A DNA stretch of 64,000 nt, taken from the NCBI GenBank assembly GCA_026874595.1, contig CM049307.1, forward strand, positions 80,330,643 to 80,394,642, in the 5' to 3' direction. Shown one piece after another: positions 12,841 to 25,888 of the stretch (positions are counted from its first letter, which is position 1; each line of letters begins with the position of its first letter). The stretch comes from Sipunculus nudus. Lineage: Eukaryota; Annelida; Sipuncula; Golfingiida; Sipunculidae. The notes below the pieces were generated by a model. That model saw nothing but the letters and a program-made list of their open reading frames with translations. It searched no databases and was not told the DNA's origin. Position numbers and translations under genes: made by a program.

Positions 12841-15800
12841 AGAATGACATAAGACGTCACATAATAACTGTAATACCCATCACCCATTTCCCGTCCTTCA
12901 ACTTGTGTTGTTGGCATTTATATTTTCTCATATTGTCGCCCACTAACGCAAATCACCTGCTTTTGTATTTCTTCCAGATTTTGTTTGTATTTTCCTACAT
13001 GACACCGCCGTTGGCTTTTTTGTTATCCCATCATTACTTTATGACATCAAATGGAAATTTAGGTGTTCAAACACACAGTGTTGAAATCAAACCAGAGGAA
13101 CCGGCGCGCCGCTGGCGCCCCCTGGCGAAGTAGTTCCTAGTATCCCATTATACAATTACCCGACTATTATTATCTACATTATGCAAGGACACTAGAAAAA
13201 TTGATTTGTAAAGTTTAAGTTTTCCAAATGCTCTAGAATCATAAGGTTTCCCATATGTTTGACATTATTTATCTACCTGATGGGTTATGATATTTATAAA
13301 GGATGTTTTTGCTTCTTTAAGCAGCTTCTGCATCAGTAGTTCACGGTTCTCTTTTTCCGTATACTTGAACGAAATCGCAACTAGTGACAAAATAAACACA
13401 CGGTTTACGGTGGATGACAAGAGGGAAGCGAAATCAGGGGATTATGGCCTAGCAAAACCCGAGAATGCTTTAAAGACATACATGAACACATAACACCATC
13501 TTACGTTAGCGTATGCTAAGAATTCCACTCTACCTAGATGATATGTATTACAACATTACGTCTTCAATGTATACAAAGATGTGCGTGAATGAATATTGCA
13601 TCAACATGCTTGAAAACGGAAAGCAGAAAAAGATTATATATCATAATTATTGGTACAAATCAACGATTCCATACCATAAAGTAATGGACATCAAAATAAA
13701 AAAAAAATGACAAGCAATCCTTTCCCTGTAAACGTATTCCTAGTATGCCTTTGTAATCATTACTTCTAGCAAAAATTTCTAAATTATTCTGAGAAATTGC
13801 AGAGACGATACTCTCTTTCATTGTCAAATAAAAGGTCGACAACCGAAGTCAAATGAGAAGTTGATAATCAATATGGAGACTTGTTTAATGAACAACCCTT
13901 GTCAATGTTCGCATATTTTTTTTTCATTTTTCTCTACAGTGAAGACATAACAGCTGACATTAAAATTCGCATTGAAAAAAAAATATAAAGACAATATATT
14001 TTTACACATAAGATGTTTACAGTTTGGTGAAAAATGTATAGAAACTAAAAACTTGCAATACCGGGAAACAATATACATAGAAAAACGATATGATAAGTTC
14101 AACGATCAGGTAAATTTATAATATATCCAGGCTGTGTAGGATCCTATTCCTATTATAAACTCGTCACGAACTGTAGTCAAGAACTGAAAGCTGACGGCTC
14201 GAACGCCGTGACTCGTGAGCGTCAGCACGAAAGTGACAAATTCCTTTCTTCCAGCCGTCAGCCGGAAGGCTTGTCCCGATCCCGAGTAATTGCTAAAATC
14301 ACAATTAATTTTAAATTAGAATTATAAAATGAAACGGAAGTTGACGCGGTTGGTGGGGGCGTCAGCGTCAAGTTTTAGATTACACTTTTCATTCCTTATA
14401 TCAGGTTGTCTTGGTAGCCACCAAGGGGGACTATAAAATGTAAGATATATATAGACAAAGATAGACAATAAATAAAGTAAACAACACCTATAGTCTCCAA
14501 AATGTTGCAGTTGTATTAAAAATTTGATACCTTTGTCATGGTGAAGAAGTTTTAAAGTCACCCTATTCGTGAAACCTTAATAAAACTGCCTTTTCCTGAA
14601 AATATGATCGTATCGGGGTCAAATACTTCTTATCTCTATATATTTAGAGGCGACGAAACAGTCGTCCGTTAACGGTTCAAGACGTTTCGTCGCTGCTGGT
14701 GGCTATTCGTTTTAGGAGACCGCTCATGCATAGAAATAGCTCTTTCTATATTCTATGGCTTGTACCATTCAATGCACATGTACTAAGACGTAACCAATTG
14801 TATGTACATTTTCTATACCACAGCCCATAAAATGTACAAACCCGATGGTTTGGATCTTGGGGTGCATATATTCTATTGTTTGCCTATGGAATACATACAT
14901 TCTGTTATTAGCTAAATGCAACATTATCTGCGTATTCATATTCTAGTTTGTGAATGTAGCCATATATTATAAAATACATGGCATCATAACAAATATTAAT
15001 TGCAATAAGGCAACAGCTTACATCATGCAAATGAATGTAGTCAACATTATGTTTATAATCATGTGTAACGAAATATATACACCATGTTCCATCTGACTCA
15101 ATAGGACTTATAAAGGACATTACATTTTAATAAAAAATAAGAATGACAAACAATTTAAGATAAATGACATCTGACTCGGGCCGGACCTCACAAAAGTCCT
15201 CATCCAAGCAGCTGCTTCGAATGTGTTCTTTGGCATACAATATATTTACTTCACGTCCACCTAAACGAAACAAACGTTTATATATTACGACAGATGGTGA
15301 AACATTGTAGTCATCTTAAGGTTATTTGTGTGAGGGTTAGCAAATGCGAAACGTGCTACAGTAAGTGAGACAATAAGTGTACTAGTATATGAACAGTATA
15401 TAAAGTTTGTGTCTGGTTTGTTGCCCATTCAAATTAATTTTCCATCCACTTCAATTTACCGTTGATCTACACCAAATTGAACCAATACCATATAATTAAC
15501 CATGTATTTATGATAAATGCATATCAAAATTACTGACAAAAGTGAGACAATCTTAAGTATGAGTTTAACATGTGTTACAGAAATACCATACCCATGAACT
15601 GAGGTGAACAAAATTTTCTCAGTTGAAAAGATTGATAAAATTATATGGTGGTCAAATTAAGCTTAGCTAAAAAAATAAGTGATAATGGAAAGGAATATAT
15701 AATTTCAAAGAAATCCTAACTTCATGAGGTAACATAGTTGAACAAGAATCGCTGTCAAACTAATAGTGCTGGATGAGGACGAAACAATTCAGAATTCAAG

Positions 15801-16433
15801 ATTCGGGTGCAGCTGATCTGTGTACACATTATTACTGTTTGTTGTTATCATCCTGTCTGGCTATAACAAATTTCAGTAAAAAAAAGTATAAAATAATATT
15901 TCTGACCAAAGTCCTTCTGACTCATGATAATGATCAGAGAATCCATGTAAAAACAATTACCTTCCGTTGTCAATCTCTGTATACTCGTTACAGGTTCTGG
16001 TAGATTTTACCCTCAACTTCAGTGTCTAAAATAGACCATAAAAACATATATATATATATATATCGGGTGATTAAACCAATTCCGAAATTTAGGAGTTATC
16101 AATTTTATAAATACTATATAACTATATAAATACTGTTATTAGTAATTGGTGTGTAGATAGATATATATAATTCGTTATGTCTGTAAAATCTTCCAGATTA
16201 ATGACCAGAATACATTGGCAAAATGAAATTTGTTATATTTAGTGATGGTTACTGCATGTTACACCTGAAAGGTCGGTGTCAGCTGGTGACAGGTTGTTGG
16301 TTAAAGGGGTGATGACCTTACTGTGACAGTTTGTCATTAAGTTTGTCATTATCAGTTTGTTAGCTTTTTTAAGGGGCTTACGAAATATTTTTTTCGAAAA
16401 CTCATTCCATTCGACCACTACCAATGTGGGTAG

Positions 16434-16435
<2 letters not shown>
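12841..16435. other. Intergenic, two hairpin-forming sequences only
   Basis: No gene or repeat family recognised. Inverted repeats lie at 14190-14226 and 14650-14693. A CTCF-like sequence lies at 13113-13128 (minus). Confidence 0.5.
14650..14693. repeat. Perfect 10-bp inverted repeat with nested palindrome
   Basis: Arms GCGACGAAAC (14650-14659) and GTTTCGTCGC (14684-14693) enclose the palindrome CCGTTAACGG (14666-14675). It is GC-rich relative to its surroundings and could form a cruciform or transcript hairpin. Confidence 0.7.
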
Positions 16436-16502
<67 letters not shown>

Positions 16503-16507
16503 TATAT
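16436..16507. repeat. (AT)n microsatellite
   Basis: AT array with one 'gt' interruption. Confidence 0.97.
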
Positions 16508-18231
16508 TTATAAAAAGGAATTATCGCATATTGTAACCAGAGAACTGTCGCTTTGGTATTGTATTGCATATACTTATAAGGAATATTACTGGATGATTGT
16601 TTTGATAATTTATTGTACATTAATAAGGAGTATCATGTTAGATATTAGCTCAAGATTAATGATTAGAGGACCCACGTGTCTCATTTGATGTTATTTCAAA
16701 GCAGTAAAGTGGTAAGAGAGCACAGGCGTCTCATTTGATGTTAATCTCGGTACTGTTCGAGCCGTCTATGTTTGGCGGTCTCTATAATAACGAGTGTTCG
16801 TTGCAGTTTTCAAAGAAATAGAACCTGCTTAGGCTAAGTTCCCAATATTTCTGTCTCTGGAGGCGTATCATTATTAGCATTCATGTAGTAATTAACGGTC
16901 GGTGTAATAAGGAGTGGTGATTGGCCAGAAGACCAGCGGGAGTTGTGACGCCAGCAGCCATTTATAAGTCAGAAGTGCCCGACCACCGTATCAGTGAGTG
17001 AAATAGCCTGGCGATTACAGCAGTCCGGGATCAGGTCTGCATGTGTCACAGGTGGAGACAGCCGAAATGTGATGTCTACAAGCGTAGATAGTCGATTTCT
17101 GGGGAAGGCAGAAGTGGTTCCTCTGTAAAGGACTTCAGAGCGAGTTTTGCATATTAGCCGACGGACTGATAAATTTATAACTTGTTGCAAGCGCTTCCAG
17201 GAACAGAATATTGTTATGTTGAAGCTTATTCTGATACCTACATCTGGATGATCCAAGAAGACATCAGCAGTGAAAGACGTTGATTCAACGCCCTGAAAGA
17301 ATAGTCTGTGCGTGGTGCGTGTACAGGGTCAAACGTGAATACTCAAGCGGGAGATCGTGAATCTGTTGGACTGAATGTACGGAAGCCATTTGGTGAGGCA
17401 AACAGTGTTACATCCCGGTGTTACGTGTGCACGCTGGTGATGTGACCAGAAAAAAAGAGTAAACAGGAGCTTTTCCGTAGACCGTCATTTATTATCATCA
17501 TTGTTCTTTGTTGGTACATGAGCACCTCTGTATTAGTAACTTTTTTCTTTAATACAGATATTTGTTTTGTTACCACATGTCCTATTAGTCTTTTAGGAGT
17601 GTATGCATGCAAGAGTTCAGCTAATTTGTTTGACTTGAAAAAGAACCTGGACGTCCGCATCTTTACTGGTGTGACAGATACACGATGTGTATATTGATGG
17701 GCATCATTTATTCTTATTTGTGTGTGCGTACACGGTCACTGTATAGAAAAATAAGAGGTTGTTTGTGTGTATATGTTTGTGCGCAAATACCTCCATCCGA
17801 TCCATCATTCCCTTCTACATCCTATAATAAATATTATTGTACTATGTCATTGTCTTATTTATACACAGTAGAGTGTCTTCAAACATAATAATTACCACTC
17901 AGGTAGAACCTTACTTTTGTAGAAAGTCTCACATGTGTAATGTAGTCAGACATGAGTTGGCAACAGTTTAATCAACAACATTTTTGTATTTTATCGACCG
18001 TTAAGTCTGGTAAAATAACGATAAAATAAGCTTCATTACCCCTTCTAAGGCTTTCCTAAATGCAGATTTCGATCCCAAACCATTTCTTCAGCCCCCGTAA
18101 AACGTTGGTCCAACAAAGCACACGCCCTAATGTACAAATATCTTTTTACTCATGTTATGTTATATATATTTCAAGGATAATTCCTGTAGTATTTGATAAA
18201 ATATTAAGTGTACAGGTATTTTGTAAATTAC
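16508..18231. other. Intergenic or intronic, no exon recognised
   Basis: The stretch 16780-17480 is less AT-rich and has several overlapping open frames on both strands, none resembling a known family. If the receptor gene at 18232-18930 (minus) continues, its cytoplasmic exons should lie in or beyond this interval, but I could not identify them. Confidence 0.4.
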
Positions 18232-18930
18232 CTGTCGAAATAGTGTTCCTGTTCTGCACACACCTGAAAGAAGAAGATTTATTATTACTGACATTAATTA
18301 GCTAGTTTAAGTCTTTAACCTGTACATAAATTCTTTGTTTTACCAATAGCATGACCATTATCAAGAAAGTGATTTCCATTCCTACCTGACGAAGAACGTA
18401 ATTAGGAGCCCGGTCACTATCAGGAACAGGATAGCAAACACCACTGCCATAATAAAGGCAATACCACACGTTTCTGTCTGCCCGGAAGAGTTATCCAATT
18501 TTCCTGTGGAGTCATTTAACAAAATATTATAATCATAAACATGAACGTCTGCTATTTTTTTTTACATTATGTGTTCAACAGCAACACCCATCCATCCTGA
18601 AAATAATATTTATTGTTTCAAGCCGAAATTTATTCGACAATAACACCTTCCTAAAATGGGTTTTAATAGCTATTTAACGGCGTTATATTTTTATTTTCGA
18701 TGCCCATAACTTGGTTTGTGATGTATAAAACATCTCCCCTTAACTTGCATCTATGTGATTATAAAACTGTCAGTGCCTAATTTCTTTTTCTTAAAACTTA
18801 CGTTCAGAACATGTGGGGCCCTTGAAATCACAACGGCATTTGCACGTTCCGTTCACGTGATCACATGATCCGTCACATCCTGCACTGCAGGAAGATGTAC
18901 AGTTCATACCGTACGTACCAGGAGGACACT
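18232..18930 (-). CDS. MEGF/Draper-like EGF-repeat receptor, 3' exons (partial)
   Basis: Three candidate minus-strand exons with matching phases. Exon a (18802-18930) has acceptor 'gttaacag' and donor 'gtaagt'. It encodes an EGF/laminin-type unit, 'ECPPGTYGMNCTSSC' then 'GCDGSCDHVNGTCKC', in the eight-cysteine spacing of MEGF10/11 and Draper-type scavenger receptors. Exon b (18386-18503) has acceptor 'ccacag' and donor 'gtagga'. It continues in phase into a single membrane helix of about 22 residues (GIAFIMAVVFAILFLIVTGLL). Exon c (18232-18263, 32 bp) has a good acceptor 'ctttctttcag' and donor 'gtaatt', fits the phase and would start the cytoplasmic tail; it is the least certain. Exon-per-EGF structure and a type I membrane topology fit an engulfment or scavenger receptor. 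Upstream EGF exons and the cytoplasmic end were not found. Confidence 0.65.
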
Positions 18931-19867
18931 CTGTTAACATTTACATGGAAAAAATTTAAATATATATTTTCCTATGGAGTATCTTTAATAAGTTGATTTC
19001 TTCCATTAAATTCGAAAATTGAAACCTACCTTCAGAATTAATACAAACATATAGAATTTCCAAGATAGATTTCGGGAGGACACTCTGTTCATTTACATGT
19101 GCATCGTAAAATTCTATGGAGATCAACATATATAGTCTAGGGGTATAACTTTAAATCTTGGCTGCTGAAATATAACGTAGATCTAGAATTTCTACGATTG
19201 GAATAAAGGTTTTGCTTATGTTTATCCTTTTTTACCATTCACGCTTTCAAAATTTACTAAATAAAAAGGTCTGTTTACAAAAATATCCATGTCGAGAGTG
19301 ACATGGCACTCAGAGCTCGATCAAGAGGGTGTTGTTCAAGGAAATACTTACCACGCTTGCCTTTTTTTAACGCAAGGGTTTTAAATTTACTTACAGCCTA
19401 CAGATAAAGCCTTAGTGAAAACGGTTATGTACACATCCATACGTTTAGCCGGCAACGTACAACTGCGACAACAACGACAATGCGTTTTGGGTATACACAT
19501 TCATCCGTCAAAACTTACAATATGCGGCCAAATCTTACGTGTTTTGTTCATCACGATGTACCTCGCGGATGACGATATCCTTCTAAATAGTGCGTTCGCT
19601 TTAAATTACCGTGCCAGCAAGATGAAGAAGTAAAGGGATATACTGGATCAAATTTATTAATCACAGATTGAGACAGAAAGGAACGTATCGGGATTTATTT
19701 CCTACACCTTGTGAAAACTAAGTGTGATTAAGATCATATTATCGTGAATCTAGACAACGGTTCTCTACCTTACCATTTGTTCAATCTGTTCCGTTCACTA
19801 GAAAGTTAGTTTTGTATTTTATTTGCTTTTCTTATAGTTTTAAAATGCCAAGCGTATTTGCTGTATA

Positions 19868-19883
19868 TGCTGCCATCTGCCGG
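19868..19883 (-). promoter_or_regulatory. CTCF-like binding motif
   Basis: The minus-strand 16-mer CCGGCAGATGGCAGCA matches the CTCF core consensus CCASYAGRKGGCRSYV at 15 of 16 positions. CTCF is conserved across bilaterians, so occupancy is plausible but inferred. Confidence 0.45.
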
Positions 19884-19917
19884 TCGGTGATGTGACTATA
19901 CTTGTTTTTTAATACAA

Positions 19918-19933
19918 GGCTGCCACCTACTGG
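19918..19933 (-). promoter_or_regulatory. CTCF-like binding motif
   Basis: The minus-strand 16-mer CCAGTAGGTGGCAGCC matches CCASYAGRKGGCRSYV at all 16 positions. It lies 50 bp from the motif at 19868 in the same orientation. Confidence 0.5.
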
Positions 19934-20387
19934 TGTACATTAACATAATTTATGCTTTATGAGGTTCTTTGTTCTGTGTAACCGCTGGAAGTTAAAAAGT
20001 CTGCCTAAGAAGTAAGTTTATCCCTTTATACTCATATATCTAGATCTTAACTTGCTGTAACTGTTTTCTTAAGGTATTAAGGAATGTTTAGAACAGATAT
20101 TCAGGGAATAACAACTTTGTATTAGTTCTGTAACTTTATGAGAACAGTGTCCTCATTGTCGACCTTTTTTTGCGCCTGTGTTGCTGTAACATTCAGACCT
20201 CGTATGTCTACTCAAGTTTCATATATTCTGTTTACGAAATCTTGTCCGTTTTGTAGCGAAATATTCGGGTTATGAATAAAAATACAATAGATGTGGATCA
20301 TTAACGTATTTAAAGAGTATAATTCCCATTGAATATTTGACAGAAGAAATAGCCGATAACTATAAAATTGTTTAATATAGTTTGTTG

Positions 20388-20403
20388 CCACCAGATGGCG
20401 CTG
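20388..20403 (+). promoter_or_regulatory. CTCF-like binding motif
   Basis: The plus-strand 16-mer CCACCAGATGGCGCTG matches the consensus at all 16 positions. It is divergently oriented relative to the two motifs at 19868 and 19918. Confidence 0.5.
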
Positions 20404-20989
20404 AGTGTCCGTATGCTGTAAAGTTCAGTGATTATTTGCTGTCTTTATCAAACTTGATTTATTATTTTATATATGTAGAATGTGACTTGTTATTACATTT
20501 TGTTTATTATTTGCTTTGTTGTAGATCGAATAAAAGCCTTATACGATTGGCAGATATGAGTTGTGTCTTTATGTAAAGATGGGCCTGTGACCCACCACAA
20601 TCCTTTGAGATGACATTTGCATTTCTGTTCATCAAAGTTCTTTTTTAACTTTAGTGCTTTTAAAGGAGACCCATGCTTGCTGATAGTGGCGTCACTCTAT
20701 GGGAGTGCCGCCGAAAGATGTCCTGCAACAGCAAAAAATCGCTCACAGACCGATTCGAAATATTCCTGTATAGTCCTACTGCATTGTCGTCGCCTTGCCG
20801 TGCCATTGTGTACACGCATGAATGTCCGTATGACCTTTTTCTTGCCGTTGCTGCCTCAAAAACGATTTGATAGGTCATTACTCTTTATAGCATGAATGTA
20901 CCGATATCCGGTAGGTTAAAGAACTTATAAAAAATACACGGGGTGGATCGACATCATCCACGAGGTCAATTTTGCCCATGAAACAAAAA
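20404..20989. other. Unassigned segment with low stop density
   Basis: The stretch 20617-20895 is open in two plus frames and one minus frame at once. This reflects base composition rather than a demonstrated gene. An acceptor-like 'ttttttaactttag' precedes it on the plus strand at about 20641-20654. No family is recognised. Confidence 0.35.
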
Positions 20990-21850
20990 CAAGGCATGCA
21001 GGCCTAATGGGAACCTGTGCGATGGATACACATCAGGTTTAATGCTTCCATACTGGACCGTTACTTTTCAAGTACATGTGCGGCAAATATATGTACAATG
21101 CAAGCACTGAACATTTTGAACCCGAGAGTATGGACCAATTTCACAAATGTTACTGCTGAAATACTGGCATAGGTGCACACAACACAAAAATGAATGTAAC
21201 TGGCACCACCAGTCTTGTGTACGAGAAAGCTATTAAAGATGTATGGACATAAACAATTTCAGGCTTCAAACCACTCTTCGGCTATGTGCACAGATGCATG
21301 AAACAACTGGATACAGGTAGTCGAAGGCGACGACGTGTATCTGCCGATATCGGAGTAGTACAGGTGAAGTGAGGCATGGATTGAGTGGTGGTGGGAAATA
21401 GAGTTAGATGGATGTCTGCCACGTAAACATGATTGTAGGTTGGGCCAATGCTGCAAATCACTCCTAAAAAAGGACACTAATGTATTAAACAAAAACGTAA
21501 ATGTTAGTGGCGCCACTTCTCGTTTACGAAACTTTCCAAGATGGGTAAACATGCCAAATTTCAGGTCAATATCTAGACCCAAACCTAAGATATGAGCAAT
21601 TTTCACCCAACGCACATGCACGAATCGACGCCACGGGAAAACGCTGGTAGCTGGCGCCACCAGTCTTAAGTACAAGATGGAGTAGTCCAGGATCTATAGA
21701 TATGCACAATTACAGAACAATACTGCGAATCACACCTGAGGAAAGGGCAATTTTTTTTTTATCTTACAAAAACAAAGGTAGGTGACACCACCTGTCTGTT
21801 TAACGAGAAAACTTTCCAAGATGGATGAGCATATCAAATTTCATATTTCA
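20990..21850. repeat. Decayed dispersed repeat, 'ggcgccaccagtctt' family
   Basis: Several diverged units carry '(g)gcaccaccagtctt', 'ggcgccacttctcg', 'ggcgccaccagtctta' and 'gacaccacctgtctg', each followed by 'aactttccaagatgg'-type sequence. Related units recur at 58551-58800. The long minus frame at 21259-21675 falls entirely inside this repeat and is not called as a gene. Confidence 0.65.
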
Positions 21851-22545
21851 AGGTGTCTCCTTAAATTAACTTTGAATTAAACAGACTTGCATTGACTTGT
21901 TTAAAATAATTCAACTTACCATGAAAACACCACACCAAGCTGTTATAGTAGTCAGGCTGCAGCACATAGGCCTCTTCCAAGCCTGGCACTGTCCCAAAGC
22001 TATTTATAGAGCTGAAATAATTTTAGCCAATGGCCAACATCCAGGCACTGACAAATGTTGGCAATCTGCCAATGGTAAACAAGTGCTGCCATCTGTACAA
22101 AAAGTTGTCCTAACTTAAAATAACTTTGAAATAAATTTTCCCAACACAAAATGCTTTTCAGCTGACTTTTTATGAGAAATACATTAGAAATATATGAAAA
22201 ATTATTACAGATGCATACTGAATGCAAAATTATAATACAAATACATCTCACTGATGGCAAATTCTTGAATTCAGTTGAGTATTCATATCATTTTTTTTTA
22301 TTTCTATCTACAGCCATCTCTATATAGCTACAGAGAACTGAATACCCATGGTTGTTTGCACTGTGTACCATTGCCTGGTACAATGACTAATTCAAATCAT
22401 AAATCTGATTTTTTTAAAGATTATAAAATAAAACTCTTGTCAATATTAACCATAGATAACATGAAATCTAAATGCCTAGTTGCATGATATAATATATGCT
22501 GATAAATTTAATGTGCGTGATTTAAGAATTTGGCCCAGTGGTTTT

Positions 22546-24045
22546 TAGCTCAGCTGACTGAAATTCATCTGAGCCATATCGATCACTCTTTGTCCGGCGT
22601 CCGTCCGTCCGTTAACCAGGCACAACTCGTAACCTCTGGTTCTGAAATCTTCTTACTTCACATCTAAGGAGGTCCAAGAAAAATCTTATTGGTAAACCAG
22701 AAATCAGGTCTATGGGGCTCCAAATTACCCCACAGAACAATGGAAAATTTGATACAAGAGCTCAAGTATCTGAACAACTAATGCATTCATCACCATTATT
22801 CTTTGCATGGATATTGATCATGGGGGTGTTTCATCAGTCTCTGCAGACTGGTGGCGCCTGATGAATTTTTCGAGTTTATAAATTTTTCTCTATTTTTGAG
22901 ACCTCTTAAGATGCAACCATCTGTTAACAGGGAACAAATTGTAACGTCTTGACCTAGAATCTTGTCTCTTGACATGCAGGGAGGCCCATATAAAGTCTCT
23001 TTGGAAACCTGAAATTAGGTCCCTGTTACCCATATCCTATAATCTATGGGAGTCCAAAATATCCCCCCCCTGAATAATGGAAATTTTTATACAAAAGCTC
23101 CAGTATCTGAACAAATACTATATTCATCTCCTTGATTTTTTGCATGGATATTAATCATGAAATATTTCATCCGTTTCTGCACACAGGTGGCGCCATCTTG
23201 ATTTTTTTCGTATTTTTATGCGTTTTTTTTTTATTTTTGAGACTTTCAAAGATGCAGTCGTCTGTTAACAGGTTACAATTCGTAACCATATAGCCTAGAA
23301 TCTTATTATTTAAAACGGAGAGACATCCATGAAAAATCTCCTCGAGCCTAAAATAATGTCTCTGTTGCCCATATCCTTTGAGCTTTAGGACGAAATTGAC
23401 TAAATTCAGTTTCCCATAACTCAGCCAAAACCAACTGAACAGCGACCATTTTAACGAACTTAAGAAAGCACTACCATAGAATCATTTCTGTGCGATATTA
23501 ATCAATTTGGCCGTATGATTTCATAGGGGAAGTGTTTTGTAGCCCTCAGGCACTGATGACCCCCCGAACAAAATAGACCAATGGAGATGGCGCCAACAAT
23601 ACCTCAATTTCAGATAAGACTCATGTGACCAACATTGCCATAAAATTTGGTGATGACAGCTCCAGCCGTTTCTGAGATTGAAATTTTAGTATGCTTCTTT
23701 GGACAGATGAATAAATCTTGAGAGAGGCTGTTTCTGGAATTATTTCTGTGGAAAACTGGACAATTTGGCTGAAAGGTTTTGGAGAAGAAGATTTTTAGAG
23801 GTTTTTAAGCTTTCTTTTTCCCTATAGAATCGAAGTTAATGGAGATAAATAATAAAAAAGTAAGCTCAATCCGATAAAGTTTGACATGTGACTGATTCTT
23901 ACATTCAATTTGGAGCTGCTAGCTCTGACGGTTTCTGAGATAGCATGGGTTACCATACGGACGGCGGACAGCGGACGGCGGACGGACGACGCTGCGTAAT
24001 CGCATAAGTTCACAGGTTCGCTAAAAACCGAGCACGCTCTCCAAC
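22546..24045. repeat. Dispersed repeat with internal tandem units (period about 310-340 bp)
   Basis: Internal units start near 22611, 22923 and 23264 with 'gttaac(c/a)agg...acaa.t.gtaac', each followed by a 'tgaaattaggtc'-type segment. The left end reads 'ggtttttagctcagctgac' and is followed by 'gtccggcgtccgtccgtccg'. The right end has 'cggacggcggacggacgac' followed by 'gctaaaaacc', the inverse of the left end, so the whole looks like a terminal-inverted, non-autonomous repeat. Single related units lie at about 34900-35190 and 36560-36810, and the same terminus recurs at 40720-40815. No ORF is present. Confidence 0.6.
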
Positions 24046-25570
24046 ATACGCATAAACACATACTCTTCTTAAATAATAAGTCATTATATTTTCACATTGT
24101 TCCCGCTTCACCGACATATAATGCGTTAGGTTTATTTTATTTTAGGTATCTATCATTATAACAGCTATTATATAATTCTTTATTCCAGCCTGCGCACACC
24201 CATCCAGCGAGGAATGCCCGGAGCCAATGTTGCAACTGGGTCACAAGAAGAACCCTGACAACCCGGCAGTAGAGAGCCCTATACACTTGGGTTGCTGGGC
24301 CTGTTAGCTGTCAGTCAAAATTAAATGTAACAACATTGGGTCTGGGCAATCCTCGCTGGATTGTATGAATCTTACAACAATGTAATTTTAATAAAAAATG
24401 GCCTGGTGGTAACTATTGGCTGTACGAAGCTTGAAAATTAATCAGAAGCTGCTGTTACCACGCTAAATGCAGGAGGGAGGGGGTGGGGTCCAAAATGAAA
24501 CACCTGAGGACTTTATTTAGTCTTAATTTTTCTCGTGCAAGCCTTTCAGCAGTCAAACTGAGACACAGAGTAGGATATGAAAATTTTGATCTCTAACTTC
24601 CAGGTTTAACGAAAGCAAAGGGTGACACGGTATGAATAGTGACCTGCTACAGAACCCTAAATGCTAGACCGTCTGTAATTACCAAATTATTACTTGCTAT
24701 TGCGTTGAAACCTGTCGGCGTGAATTCGGTCGTATTTGTCCGGGAGGGGTTTTGATGACCATTACTGATATGGGCCGAGTCCACTGTCGAAGGTTATGAT
24801 ATATTGCACTTAGAGAGACCTTCGTCAAATAATGTTGTATTTTTCAGGATTTATGGGAGATATGGAGAATGACCCCCTTTGCATCATTCGAAACACTTCA
24901 ACCCCCCCCCCCCAATGGACAAACCGAGGCCTTATTACAGAAAAGAGTTATGTCCAATGCTATTATGGACTTTACTCAGATAGGACCTTCTGCAGGTGAT
25001 CATATTTACGCCTGTAGCGGGTGTTGGTATGGTGGGTTAATTCCCCTACATCTCGCAGCACACTGTTTACCTGTTATATTGTTTGAGAAATGTTAATTTG
25101 CCAGCAAAACTTATTCTAATGTAAATTGCTCGAATACAGAATAAACAGTAATCTGTGACTACGGTCGACCCATCCGTTTCCCGGAGGAGTGTGTTATAAT
25201 ATTGAGTGCCACACCATCACAAAGTTGGTCTGCTTGCCAGGCTTTACCAGTCTGCAGGTGTGATAAGATAAAACTATAAGAAATAACTTGAGTTTCAGAA
25301 TAAAAAAATCCTCAAAATGAGCCTCCAGATCGCGTGTCCCCCCCCCCAAAAAAATGACATCCCTGTAGCCATTTTTTATGTCAGATTGGCCTGAACTGTA
25401 TTACCACAAATAATTTTCAGCTTCCAGAGCTATTTTTTAATCGCAGTATTATCATCAAATATAATTGAGAATAAAATATTTGCCTGGCAGACATATTGGA
25501 TTTTACTCGAGTCTGATGCCGTAATGTTTGTCTGTGTTCTATTAAATATCATAAAATAACATAATACTGG
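24046..25570. other. Intergenic, one weak exon-like stretch
   Basis: At about 24190-24306 (plus) an acceptor-like 'ttattccag' is followed by 39 open codons ending in a stop, with several cysteines and prolines. I recognise no family and do not call it. Poly-C runs lie at 24902-24912 and 25339-25347. Confidence 0.4.
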
Positions 25571-25888
25571 ATATTAGGCAGGTTTGTCAATGGAAAAACT
25601 GTACTAGTCAGATCAATGTCTGATTTTACCTTAAAAATATTGCAACAAAAGTTTTTTGATTTCATATTGTTTATTTGGTCATAAAAATCCCAAGAAAAAA
25701 TATCGGAGCCCTGGAAAGGGTGAGGTTACATAATTTCAAGATGGCGGTCGACAAGAATTTTACTCGTCTATAACTCCTTAATGCTTCATTTCAACTCCCA
25801 TAAATGTATTACAGACAGATAGAAACATGATACCAAAGAACCACATAAGCATAATAATAAAAGTTCTGTATGACGTCATCATGACGTC
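25571..25888. repeat. Left terminal inverted repeat of the Academ-like element
   Basis: Inverse of 30801-31110. The segment from 'tcggagccc' (about 25703) through 'agttctgta' (about 25870) aligns well over roughly 165 bp; the outer 130 bp is more diverged. The inner end and the bases just beyond it carry three TGACGTCA octamers (25871-25878, 25882-25889, 25901-25908). Confidence 0.85.

Noticed and set aside
20617-20895. 92-codon plus-strand frame overlapping other open frames
   Set aside because: Three frames on two strands are open over the same bases, which points to base composition rather than coding.
21259-21675. 138-codon minus-strand open frame
   Set aside because: It lies wholly inside the 'ggcgccaccagtctt' dispersed repeat; a gene-like match was not seen.
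24190-24306. Possible terminal exon on the plus strand
   Set aside because: The acceptor is acceptable and 39 codons are open, but no partner exon or family is recognised.
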